NCBI GenBank assembly: GCA_910579295.1
Contig: CAJTTC010000005.1
Span: 1-64,000 of the forward strand
Reading direction: 5' to 3'
DNA length: 64,000 nucleotides
From: an uncultured Christensenella sp.
GTDB taxonomy: Bacteria > Bacillota_A > Clostridia > Christensenellales > Borkfalkiaceae
In this document: positions 41,892 to 49,498 of the stretch, one piece after another
Layout of the letters: each line of letters begins with the position of its first letter
Numbering within the stretch: position 1 is the first letter of the stretch
Position numbers and translations under genes: made by a program
Notes under the pieces: model-generated
Seen by the model: only the letters and a program-made list of their open reading frames with translations
Database searches by the model: none
What the model was told of the DNA's origin: nothing

Positions 41892-44564
41892 ATGGAACAG
41901 AGCGCAATTACGAAAAAATGGCAAAAGCTTTCCAAGAGGGTAATGCTTATAAGCATTGCGATAGGCTTGGCGATTTGCATTGCAATGTTCGTTATATTGG
42001 GCGTTTTTATGAACAGGAGAAGCACCTCGACAATGAACGAGGTCGGCGAGATGATGATGTCGGGCATAGGCAGGCAGTCGGTTATGCGCTACGAAGCGGT
42101 AATTGACCAGCGTACCGAAATGGTCGACGCCTTGCCCACCGTCTACACGTCCGAAACGGAAGACGTAAACGAAAAGCTCATTATCGCCGCCGAAGCCCGC
42201 GATTTCAACTACGTCGGCTTTATGGACGGCGAGGGCAACGTCGAAATGATAAAGGGCAACGAGCTCTCTATGAGAGATTTCGACTCGTTCCGAGATTCGC
42301 TTGTAGGCAAAAATAACCCGCCCGACACGAAAGTTGCCGTCGGCGACGATAAGCCGGACGGGAAAAAGGGCATTATTTTAATCGGCGTGCCTACCGTTGC
42401 CACCGACAAGCACCCCGACCGCAAGGGCTATAAAATGTCCAACGGTAACGAGAGCGCCGCTCTTCTGTGCGGACTTACCAACAGCACTATCGTCGAAATG
42501 CTCGAAGATAAGAACAGCGACCACTCCAACAACGAAAGGTTTGACACGCACATTATCCGTCAGGACGGAACGTTCGTAATGCGTTCGGGCAGCCATTCTC
42601 ATCCCGATTACGCCGATTACTTCGAGCTGCTGAGGAATATGGATATGGCGAGCGCCGACGCCGACGCGCTGATTTCGCGGATGAAAGATAAGATGAAGCA
42701 GATGAACGAAGCTGCCGACAGCAAGAGCGAGGAGCTTATAACGTTCTCATCGGTCATCACCACCAAAACGGAGCGCAAGCATATTTACTGCGAACAGCTC
42801 GGGCATTCGGAATGGTATCTCGTAACCATAATGAATTACGACGACCTCGACTCTATAGTAGTCGGTCTTTCGGACACTTGGACGAGCTGGACTGTAGGCG
42901 CGTGCGCGGTTATCCTTGCCGTCGTCATTGCCATATTCGGCATTTACTACTATATGAACAAGCAGAACCTGAAACAGCTCGAAGAGGCGAGAATAACCGC
43001 CGAGGAAGCCAACAAGGCGAAGAGCGAATTCCTGTCGAATATGAGCCACGATATCCGTACGCCTATGAACGCCATCGTAGGTATGACGGCGATTGCCGTG
43101 GCTAACATAGACAACAAACAGCAGGTTGCCGACTGCCTTAAAAAGATTTCCCTTTCGAGCCGCCACCTTCTGGGTCTTATAAACGACGTGCTCGATATGT
43201 CCAAGATAGCCAGCGGCAAAATGACTTTGAATATGGAGCAGATTTCGCTGAGCGAAGTCATAGAGAGCATTGCGACAATCGTACAGCCGCAGATAAAGAT
43301 AAAGAAGCAGAAATTCGACATTTTCGTGCACAACGTAGTCGCGGAAAACGTTTACTGCGACAGCGTGCGTTTAAATCAGGTGCTTTTAAATCTTCTGTCC
43401 AACGCCTACAAGTTCACGCCCGACGGAGGAACAATCGAGCTTTCGCTCTATCAGGAGGCTTCTCCCCTCGGCGACAGATTTATCCGCACTCACATTGAAG
43501 TTCAGGATAACGGCATAGGTATGAGCGAGGAGTTTAAAAGCAAGATTTTCGAATCGTTCACCCGCGAGGACCGCGCAAGAGTTAACAAGACAGAGGGCAC
43601 GGGACTCGGTATGTCGATAACCAAGTATATAGTAGACGCGATGCACGGCGATATACAGGTTGAGAGCGAACAGGGCAAGGGCACGAAGTTCCACATCACA
43701 GTCGACCTTGAAATTGCCGTGACGGACGAAGTCGATATGATTTTACCGCCCTGGAAAATGCTTGTCGTTGACGACGACCAGATGCTGTGCGACACAACGG
43801 TAACTTCGCTCGGTGCAATCGGAGTCAAGGCGGAAGCGACGCTCGACGGCGAAACGGCAATAGATATGGCGGTAAAGGCGCACGACGACGGAAACGACTA
43901 CGACGTAATTTTAATGGATTGGAAGCTGCCGGGCATAGACGGTATCGAAACGGCGCGCCGCCTGCACGCAAGACTTGAAAAGGATATCCCCATACTGCTT
44001 ATCTCGGCGTACGATTGGTCGGAAATCGAGAACGAAGCGCGCGAGGCGGGCATAAGCGGATTTATTTCCAAGCCGCTGTTTAAGTCAACGCTGTTCTACG
44101 GATTGCACCAATTCACCGATTCGGTTGTCGCCTCGGGAGAAGCAAACGCCACCCCCGCCAAAAAGGAATTCAACCTCGAAGGCAAGCGCATTCTTATTGC
44201 CGAGGACAACGATTTGAATTGGGAGATTGCCCAGGCGCTTTTGACGAGCGTCGGACTGCAAGTCGAGCACGCCGAAAACGGTCAGCTCTGCGTGGATATG
44301 TTGCTCGCTTCCAAACCCAGAACGTACGACGCCATTCTTATGGACATTCGTATGCCCGTTATGAACGGACTCGAAGCGACAAAGGTAATAAGAGGCTTGA
44401 AGAAAGGATACAGGGAAATACCCATTATTGCAATGACTGCGGACGCATTCTCCGAGGACGTGCAGAAGTGCCTCGAAGCGGGTATGAACGCCCATATCTC
44501 AAAGCCTATCGACATAGAAATCGTAAAGGCTACGCTCGCCAAATTCATAAGCGCAAACGAATAA
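41892..44564 (+). CDS. Hybrid sensor histidine kinase with two receiver domains
   Basis: 890 aa. TM1 (about 17-39), an extracytoplasmic sensor of about 290 residues with a Cache-like look, TM2 (about 330-355). HisKA with phospho-accepting His386 (LSNMSHDIRTPMNAIVGM); HATPase with N-box LLNLLSNAYKFTP, G1 DNGIGMS and G2 GTGLGM. Receiver 1 has phosphorylation site Asp676 (LMDWKLPG); receiver 2 has Asp818 (LMDIRMPVMNG). No DNA-binding or HPt output domain is fused, and no response regulator lies nearby, so its output partner is elsewhere. The sensor ligand is unknown. It is common in gut Clostridia as a single-gene unit; a strong terminator follows. Confidence 0.92.
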   Translation: MEQSAITKKWQKLSKRVMLISIAIGLAICIAMFVILGVFMNRRSTSTMNEVGEMMMSGIGRQSVMRYEAVIDQRTEMVDALPTVYTSETEDVNEKLIIAAEARDFNYVGFMDGEGNVEMIKGNELSMRDFDSFRDSLVGKNNPPDTKVAVGDDKPDGKKGIILIGVPTVATDKHPDRKGYKMSNGNESAALLCGLTNSTIVEMLEDKNSDHSNNERFDTHIIRQDGTFVMRSGSHSHPDYADYFELLRNMDMASADADALISRMKDKMKQMNEAADSKSEELITFSSVITTKTERKHIYCEQLGHSEWYLVTIMNYDDLDSIVVGLSDTWTSWTVGACAVILAVVIAIFGIYYYMNKQNLKQLEEARITAEEANKAKSEFLSNMSHDIRTPMNAIVGMTAIAVANIDNKQQVADCLKKISLSSRHLLGLINDVLDMSKIASGKMTLNMEQISLSEVIESIATIVQPQIKIKKQKFDIFVHNVVAENVYCDSVRLNQVLLNLLSNAYKFTPDGGTIELSLYQEASPLGDRFIRTHIEVQDNGIGMSEEFKSKIFESFTREDRARVNKTEGTGLGMSITKYIVDAMHGDIQVESEQGKGTKFHITVDLEIAVTDEVDMILPPWKMLVVDDDQMLCDTTVTSLGAIGVKAEATLDGETAIDMAVKAHDDGNDYDVILMDWKLPGIDGIETARRLHARLEKDIPILLISAYDWSEIENEAREAGISGFISKPLFKSTLFYGLHQFTDSVVASGEANATPAKKEFNLEGKRILIAEDNDLNWEIAQALLTSVGLQVEHAENGQLCVDMLLASKPRTYDAILMDIRMPVMNGLEATKVIRGLKKGYREIPIIAMTADAFSEDVQKCLEAGMNAHISKPIDIEIVKATLAKFISANE

Positions 44565-44580
44565 ACCGAAAACTTAATAA

Positions 44581-44622
44581 CGCGCCCGCGCGGAAATTCT
44601 TCCGCGCGGGCGCGTTTATTTT
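44581..44622 (+). terminator. Strong terminator after the hybrid kinase gene
   Basis: 15-bp perfect GC-rich stem (44581-44595 / 44600-44614) with loop ATTC, followed by TTTATTTT. It can also serve the minus strand. Confidence 0.9.
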
Positions 44623-44662
44623 AAGTAAAATTTAATAGCTCTCGAATTGGCTGTTGTACAGT

Positions 44663-44830
44663 TTATAGTACGCGCCGCGCAAGCCCGTCCTGCGATATCC
44701 CCTCGTTGTTGGACACGGCAAGCAGATACTTCGCCTGATATCCCGTAACCCCCGCCCTGCACAAATCGCCGTCGCGATACAGCGCCGCTCCCTGCGCAAG
44801 CATAGAAATGTTTTTGGAAAACGAAGCCAT
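44663..44830 (-). pseudogene. Truncated MarR-family regulator
   Basis: 55 aa from ATG 44830 (GGGGGAG upstream). ISMLAQGAALYRDGDLCRAG then YQAKYLLAVSNNEGISQDGL matches the N-terminal helix and first part of the winged helix of MarR proteins. It stops right after LARRVL, where the recognition helix (usually NKSNVARQL) should follow. A shifted frame continues only with a short tyrosine-rich tail. The recognition helix, wing and C-terminal dimer helix (about 90 residues) are gone, so it cannot bind DNA in the normal way. It looks like a decayed gene with a deletion at its 3' end. Confidence 0.65.
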
Positions 44831-45002
44831 AGCATACTCCCCCGCCGCCCGCCTCTCCCGCTTAAAGCTAAAAGTCAACGCGGCTCAACGATTTAAATAG
44901 TTGCGGTCGCAACCGTTTGTATTATAATACGGCAAAACGGGCTCGTTAAGCGCATAAAAGACAAATTTCTACGCATAAAACCGTTCAGGACTTTTTATTT
45001 TC

Positions 45003-45031
45003 TTGCAAAAGCTTGTCCGTATAATTATAAT
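45003..45031 (+). promoter_or_regulatory. Promoter of the mscS-like operon
   Basis: TTGCAA (45003-45008), 17-nt spacer, TATAAT (45026-45031). Confidence 0.7.
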
Positions 45032-45064
45032 ATTATATGTAAAAAATTAATAAGGAGTTAAAGA

Positions 45065-46000
45065 ATGTTTTTAAACTTACTTGACACAGTAGCCGACGCT
45101 CCCGCAACGGGCGACGCGGCGGCAGGGGCGGCAGAGGCAAGCTCGAAGGGTATCAATTGGAGCGCAGTGTTGGACGCGGTTGTAGATTGGATTACTCACA
45201 CGGGCATCAAGCTGTTAATAGCAATCGTATTAATGATTATATCGTTTGCGATTATCAACGGCGTAACTAAGAAGATTTACAAAAGTCTGCAAAAGAAAAA
45301 GGCTGACGAAACGCTGTCGCGCGTGGGCACGCAGTCGGCGAGAATTATCCTTAAAGTTCTCGTACTTATCTGCTTAATCGGCTACGTAGGCATTGAAACG
45401 GCGTCCATTTCGGCGGTAGTCGCTTCCATAGGCGTAGGCATTTCGCTTGCCGTGCAGGGCACTTTGTCAAACTTTGCGGGCGGTGTGATTATAATTATTA
45501 TGCGCCCCTTCAAAATCGGCGATTACATAACTTCCAACGGTCAGGAGGGCACGGTCGAGGACATAAAGCTGTTCTATACGCATATCGTAACTACCGACAA
45601 CAAGGCGGTCGTTATACCCAACGGCAGTCTTGCAAACAACGTTATCGTAAACGCCTCGGCAAAGGATACGCGCCGCGTGGATATAACGGCTTCCGTCGCT
45701 TACGGCACGGATGTAGCTATGGTTAAAGAGCTTGTCAAAAAGGTATGCGCGGAGAACGAACTCGTATTCAAAGACCCCGCTCCCTTTGTAGAAATGGCGG
45801 AGATGAACGACAGCTCGCTTGATTTTACGGTGCGCGTATGGTGTAACCGCCCCGACTATTGGACGGTTAAGTTTGCGCTCCTGGACGCTATATTAAAGGC
45901 GTTTGACGAGAACGGCATAGAAGTACCGTTCAATCAGCTCGACGTGCACGTCAGAAACGATGAAGCAGCAATTGAAAATAAAGCCGCTAAGGCTAAATAA
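45065..46000 (+). CDS. Small-conductance mechanosensitive channel (MscS family)
   Basis: 311 aa. Releases solutes on osmotic downshock. Three membrane helices follow an Ala/Gly-rich N-terminus; pore-lining TM3 is ASIGVGISLAVQGTLSNFAGG, with the G/A pattern of MscS. The beta domain begins at MRPFKIGDYITSNGQEGTVEDI and includes VIPNGSLANNVIVNASA, then the alpha/beta cytosolic cage. Length is near that of E. coli MscS (286 aa). ATG 45065 has AAGGAG 8 nt upstream. The next gene begins 14 nt later and is co-transcribed. Confidence 0.92.
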   Translation: MFLNLLDTVADAPATGDAAAGAAEASSKGINWSAVLDAVVDWITHTGIKLLIAIVLMIISFAIINGVTKKIYKSLQKKKADETLSRVGTQSARIILKVLVLICLIGYVGIETASISAVVASIGVGISLAVQGTLSNFAGGVIIIIMRPFKIGDYITSNGQEGTVEDIKLFYTHIVTTDNKAVVIPNGSLANNVIVNASAKDTRRVDITASVAYGTDVAMVKELVKKVCAENELVFKDPAPFVEMAEMNDSSLDFTVRVWCNRPDYWTVKFALLDAILKAFDENGIEVPFNQLDVHVRNDEAAIENKAAKAK

Positions 46001-46014
46001 GGAGGAATATCATT

Positions 46015-46458
46015 ATGGCAGATGAAGAAAAGAAGGAAGGACAGACCGAGGAGAAAAAGGAAGGCAAAATTTCGGGCTTCTTCAAAAAGGTGGGCAAAAA
46101 GCTTGACGACGCTACTTACGATATACGTTTACAGAGCGAATTTGACAGGACGCACAAAAAGTACACGGTTTATGCGGGCACGTCCCTGCTTGCCCCCTCT
46201 CCCGAAATTGCGGTTGAGGAGCACCTCGACGAAAACTATTTGCTGACCATTGACGACGACGAACAGATTGCCGCGGGAAATCTTATAGAGGACGGGGAAA
46301 CGGGCGACGTTATGCACATTGCCGCCGTCGAGAAGGCAACGCTTACGGTAGAGTTCGAGGGCAAGAGCAACGAAAAACCCGCGCTTAAAATCTTCCTCGG
46401 CGAAATGGCGCAGAAGGTCGACGTAATAAAGGTAGGCAACGACTTCTATCTCAAATAA
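46015..46458 (+). CDS. Acidic cytosolic protein, unknown function
   Basis: 147 aa. Residues 1-40 are extremely rich in K and E (MADEEKKEGQTEEKKEGKI), then an amphipathic GFFKKVGKKLDD. From about residue 45 a small beta-rich domain follows, with YTVYAGTSLLAPSP and the acidic LDENYLLTIDDDEQI. No signal peptide or membrane span. No family recognised. GGAGG lies before ATG 46015, and it is 14 nt after the channel gene, so it may modulate or accompany the channel. The terminator at 46491 closes the operon. Confidence 0.7.
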   Translation: MADEEKKEGQTEEKKEGKISGFFKKVGKKLDDATYDIRLQSEFDRTHKKYTVYAGTSLLAPSPEIAVEEHLDENYLLTIDDDEQIAAGNLIEDGETGDVMHIAAVEKATLTVEFEGKSNEKPALKIFLGEMAQKVDVIKVGNDFYLK

Positions 46459-46490
46459 ACCTATTCGATTTATCAATATTAAACACAAAA

Positions 46491-46518
46491 AAAGAGGCTA
46501 TGCCTCTTTTTTATTTTT
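46491..46518. terminator. Bidirectional terminator between convergent genes
   Basis: AAAGAGGC (46491-46498) / GCCTCTTT (46502-46509), 8-bp stem with loop TAT, T-run on the plus strand and A-run before the stem (T-run on minus). It serves both the mscS operon and the antiporter gene. Confidence 0.85.
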
Positions 46519-46586
46519 AAATTGTTTTTTACACAATAAAAATTCAATACGTTTACTGATAGATAACAGCCGATTTAGCTTACACG

Positions 46587-47927
46587 TCAGTCGTCGGGGT
46601 CGATTAAGTCGGCGTGCGCGGGCGCTTCCTTTACGCCCTTATACAGAACCTTTAACAGTATAGGCGTGAGTATGGACGAAGCTAAAATAAGCAAGACGGT
46701 CATAATCATAAATTCGTTGCCGAGCGCGTTCGCCCCGAGAGCCGTCGCCGTAACGGTCTGAGTGACTATAAGCGCAACCTCTCCCCTCGCCATCATTCCG
46801 ACGCCGCCGATTGCGCTCTCCCGCCAGCTGTACCTGAACGCCTTAAAGGTCAGCCCGCAACCGATAATCTTACCCGCCAACCCCGCTATCACGGCAACCA
46901 GCGCGAACAGCAGAATTTTGGGGTCGATATGGGCAAACGTAATAGAGGATATGCCTATGTTGGCAAAGAACACGGGAGCGAACAGCGTCGAAGCCTCCAC
47001 GTCGACGTTTTTATCAATGTACACGCTTGCGCGGTGGTCGGTCGAGAGCACTATGCCCGCAAGGAACGCGCCCGTTATGTCCGCAACGCCGAAAACCTTT
47101 TCAGCGAGCCAGCTGTAACCGAACACTACAACCAACGAATATATTGACAGTCTGTACTTGTTCGGCCAACGCTTATCCAGCCACTTGAACGCCTTTGACA
47201 CAACCCAGCCGAGCGCAATCGCCACGACGAAGAACGCAACTATCATTATAATAGTGCCGTAGGGCGTAGACTTGAACGCCTCGAAAGCGTTCATATTCTC
47301 CTGTTGCGCACCGCTCTTTGCAAAGCCCGTGACGAGCGACAGCAGCACGATGCCGATAACGTCGTCGATAATAGCGGCTGAAACCAAAGTCGTGCCGAGC
47401 TTCGTATTGATTTTGCCGAGCTCTTTGAGTACCGACACGGTGATCGCGACGGACGTCGCAGTAAGGATTGTGCCGATAAACAGACAGCGGTACAGATTTT
47501 CAACGCCCAGCCCGATATTGCCGAACGGGAGCGATACAAGAAAACCGAGCAAAAGCGGAACGGCAACTCCCGCAAGAGCCACCAGCGCGCTTGCAATACC
47601 CGTGTTTTTCAAGTCCCTGATATTGGTTTCAAGCCCCGCGCAGAACATTAAGAACAGCACGCCTATTTTCGAAAAGATTTCAAGCCCGTCGTTTCCCTTT
47701 TCAATCTCGAAAAGCGAGTAATAGCCGTTACCCTCGAACCCTATGATTGAAAAGCCGCAGAAATCGCCGAATATAGCAGGTCCTACTATTATGCCCGCTA
47801 TAATATATCCCAAAACCTGCGGCAGTCCGAAGTGACGGAAAATAAGCCCAAGCGATTTCGTTGAAAATAAGATTATTGCCAGCACGGCAACGAAGCCCAC
47901 GGCGTCATTAACCTCGATTAGACACAT
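46587..47927 (-). CDS. Cation:proton antiporter (CPA2/KefB-like)
   Basis: 446 aa with about twelve transmembrane helices. CPA2 marks: FGLPQVLGYIIAGIIVGP in helix 2, FLMFCAGLETN, a GTILTATSVAITVSVLKELG segment with the unwound-helix Thr/Asp region (SAAIIDDVIGIVLLS), and ITGAFLAGIVLS. No RCK/TrkA-N domain is present, so regulation by nucleotides is not expected. Exchanges Na+ or K+ for H+. Convergent with the mscS operon, an osmotic and ion-homeostasis neighbourhood. The ribosome site (GGAGAA) is about 13 nt before ATG 47927, rather far. A TATAAT at 47967-47972 on the minus strand may be its -10. Confidence 0.9.
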   Translation of the reverse strand: MCLIEVNDAVGFVAVLAIILFSTKSLGLIFRHFGLPQVLGYIIAGIIVGPAIFGDFCGFSIIGFEGNGYYSLFEIEKGNDGLEIFSKIGVLFLMFCAGLETNIRDLKNTGIASALVALAGVAVPLLLGFLVSLPFGNIGLGVENLYRCLFIGTILTATSVAITVSVLKELGKINTKLGTTLVSAAIIDDVIGIVLLSLVTGFAKSGAQQENMNAFEAFKSTPYGTIIMIVAFFVVAIALGWVVSKAFKWLDKRWPNKYRLSIYSLVVVFGYSWLAEKVFGVADITGAFLAGIVLSTDHRASVYIDKNVDVEASTLFAPVFFANIGISSITFAHIDPKILLFALVAVIAGLAGKIIGCGLTFKAFRYSWRESAIGGVGMMARGEVALIVTQTVTATALGANALGNEFMIMTVLLILASSILTPILLKVLYKGVKEAPAHADLIDPDD

Positions 47928-48033
47928 AACTTTCTGTTTTTCTCCGATAAAATGTAATTCGTTTATATTATATCAACATTTTTTTTAAATGGTTAGCGTT
48001 TCACTATTATATAATCAAATTTTTTTACGGTAA

Positions 48034-48049
48034 GTGAAAATAATTTCAC
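48034..48049. promoter_or_regulatory. Palindrome upstream of the structured RNA promoter
   Basis: GTGAAAATAATTTCAC, a perfect 6+6 inverted repeat with a 4-nt centre, 22 nt before the -35 of the RNA promoter. It could be an operator for the RNA or for the divergent antiporter gene, but no protein is assigned. Confidence 0.4.
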
Positions 48050-48070
48050 AAAAAATTTTTAAAAAAGGTA

Positions 48071-48098
48071 TTGACATAAAAAAATTATGTGCTATACT
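48071..48098 (+). promoter_or_regulatory. Promoter of the structured RNA
   Basis: TTGACA (48071-48076), 16-nt spacer, TATACT (48093-48098). The expected start is near 48105. Confidence 0.8.
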
Positions 48099-48104
48099 TA
48101 AAGT

Positions 48105-48540
48105 ACAAAAAGAAAATAACTTACAGAAAATGTTAGCTAGCAACATTAATAAAGGAGTAAGCTATTATGAAATACAAGTAGCGGCGAAAGCCGGACAAGG
48201 TTTTTCGTAAAAATTAAAAAAGTATCTACGTTGCACCCGAGCGGGTAGCTTATGGCAACCGCCCGTAAAGAAATACCAAACTGCGAGTCTTGCAAAAGGA
48301 GAGTGCTTATGAGAAAGCTGTTTTGCAGAACTAACGAAGGCAAAGTGAGGTAAGGTCCGATGTACGAATTTGAGGGCGGAATCTGAAATCCAAGCGGTAG
48401 ATTTACAGTAACTGCGTTGGCGCAAACGCGGTTGCGCGGGTCATAACCCAACAGGCATTATTAGCCCGCAGGACGTGATTCCCATATCTAAAACTAAATA
48501 AAAAATTCACCCCGTGCGACGTATTGCGCGGGGTTTATTA
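48105..48540 (+). ncRNA. Large autonomous structured RNA (candidate raiA-motif / SAR RNA)
   Basis: About 430 nt with its own promoter and terminator (CCCCGTGC / GCGCGGGG at 48510-48533, then TTTATT) and no ORF of normal size on either strand that looks real. Visible stems: ATGTT/AACAT (48130-48146), CGGC-GAAA-GCCG GNRA hairpin (48182-48193), GTAT/ATAC (48222-48276) enclosing CGGG/CCCG (48242-48265), TGCAAAA/TTTTGCA (48291-48327), AATCT/AGATT (48380-48403), GCGTT/AACGC (48414-48429), GGGT-CATA-ACCC (48438-48449), and GCGGG/CCCGC (48436-48469), which conflicts with the previous stem or forms an alternative pairing. Such dense stems and GNRA loops indicate a folded RNA. From memory it resembles raiA-motif RNA, reported in Clostridia and affecting sporulation and aggregation. 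The class name is uncertain, the RNA itself likely. Confidence 0.65.
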
Positions 48541-48618
48541 ATGCCGCCTGCCCCTCGCCCTTTCGTATTCCGTCAAAGGTCTGCCGTATGCGGATGCGCT
48601 TCTTATCTATAAATTATA

Positions 48619-49212
48619 TCAGTCGGTTATACCGCCCTCCAACTCGTCGAGGGTCAGATAAAAGCTCTGAATAAAGTGTTCCATAAAGTACTCCACCTCG
48701 GGCATATTGCGTGAGTGCAAGTCGGCTTCTATGCTCTTTTTCGCCTTTTCGAACTCGGTATTGCCGCAACGGTGCTCTTCCAGACACTTGATATATGCGG
48801 CAAGCCTGTCCGCCGCCTTTACTGTTTTGTATTCCGCGCTCTGAGCGTCGGGCAAAACGTAACGTTCGATTTCCCCGCGCATTTCTTCGGGCAGCATAGC
48901 GATAAGCTTTTCGCACGCCTTGTCCTCCAAGCTTTTATACGCGCCGTGAATGGAGTTATTGAAGTACTTTATGGGAGTGGGCAAATCGCCCGTCATAACC
49001 TCGCTGCACTCGTGATAGACCGCGTACATAACGCACTTTTCGGCGTTTACCGTTCCCCCGTACACCTTATTATTTATAACAGCCAAAGCGTGAGCGAGCA
49101 TTGCGACCTGTTGCGAATGCTCCATTATGTTTTCGTCGCGAACCGACCGCATAAGCGACCAGCGGCGGATATATTTCATTCTGTCCATAAAAGCGTAAAA
49201 ATTATAGGGCAT
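48619..49212 (-). CDS. HD-domain 5'-deoxynucleotidase (YfbR-like)
   Basis: 197 aa. Removes phosphate from dNMPs, helping nucleotide salvage. YfbR marks: YIRRWSLMRSVRDENIMEHS with the family's RW and the first metal His in EHSQQVAMLAHAL, YHECSEVMTGDLPTPIKY with the HD pair region, and VKAADRLAAYIKCLEE with the second Asp. Length matches E. coli YfbR (199 aa). A promoter TTGAAT-17-TATAAT lies at 49238-49266. Monocistronic, as far as seen. Confidence 0.9.
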   Translation of the reverse strand: MPYNFYAFMDRMKYIRRWSLMRSVRDENIMEHSQQVAMLAHALAVINNKVYGGTVNAEKCVMYAVYHECSEVMTGDLPTPIKYFNNSIHGAYKSLEDKACEKLIAMLPEEMRGEIERYVLPDAQSAEYKTVKAADRLAAYIKCLEEHRCGNTEFEKAKKSIEADLHSRNMPEVEYFMEHFIQSFYLTLDELEGGITD

Positions 49213-49237
49213 AGAGCGCCTCCACTCATTTTTTTAT

Positions 49238-49266
49238 ATTATAATACAAACTTTGATAAAATTCAA
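49238..49266 (-). promoter_or_regulatory. Promoter of the yfbR-like gene
   Basis: Minus strand TTGAAT (49266-49261), 17-nt spacer, TATAAT (49243-49238). Confidence 0.8.
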
Positions 49267-49295
49267 TTGACTTAACGCGCGTTTGCTAATATAAT
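49267..49295 (+). promoter_or_regulatory. Promoter of the TPP riboswitch-thiT unit
   Basis: TTGACT (49267-49272), 17-nt spacer, TATAAT (49290-49295). Its -35 directly abuts the -35 of the divergent yfbR-like promoter, with no base between. Confidence 0.85.
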
Positions 49296-49338
49296 TTAAA
49301 CGTCGGCGGAAAAATCGCCGAAAAAAAATTAAATAACC

Positions 49339-49425
49339 GTCGGGGGTGTCTGCAAAATTCCACTTATTGCAGGCTGAGATTATACCCTTTGAATCGGCAA
49401 CGTAATGGTTGAGCGATAGCACAAA
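49339..49425 (+). promoter_or_regulatory. TPP (THI-box) riboswitch
   Basis: GGGT (49344-49347) pairs with ACCC (49384-49387), enclosing the P3 stem CTGCAA/TTGCAG (49350-49372) and the nearly invariant GCTGAGA (49373-49379), which grips the pyrimidine ring. The second arm has the pyrophosphate-sensing GTAATG (49402-49407) in CAAC/GTTG, followed by AGCG. It differs from the usual CCTGATCTGG in the second arm, so it is a mild variant. It lies upstream of a ThiT-type thiamine transporter, the classical target, and just ahead of a terminator: TPP should switch transcription off. Confidence 0.88.
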
Positions 49426-49440
49426 AGATGTGATTTCTTT

Positions 49441-49479
49441 GCGCCCCGAAAAAATTCTTTTTCGGGGCGCTTAATTTTA
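49441..49479 (+). terminator. Riboswitch-controlled terminator
   Basis: 13-bp stem GCGCCCCGAAAAA / TTTTTCGGGGCGC (49441-49453 / 49458-49470) followed by TTAATTTTA, 15 nt after the aptamer and 20 nt before the thiT start. Confidence 0.85.
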
Positions 49480-49498
49480 CGGCGGTTAAGGAGGTTTT

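Noticed and set aside
48146..48451. Minus-strand open frames of 86-101 codons within the structured RNA
   Set aside because: No ribosome site and no protein-like pattern; the plus strand has promoter, stems and terminator.
48181..48485. Group II intron or tmRNA as identity of the structured RNA
   Set aside because: No domain V hairpin, GUGYG start or reverse transcriptase; no alanine-tRNA-like ends or CCA for tmRNA.
49304..49320. CGGCG/CGCCG hairpin ahead of the TPP riboswitch as a terminator
   Set aside because: It is followed by A on the plus strand and preceded, not followed, by T on the minus strand.
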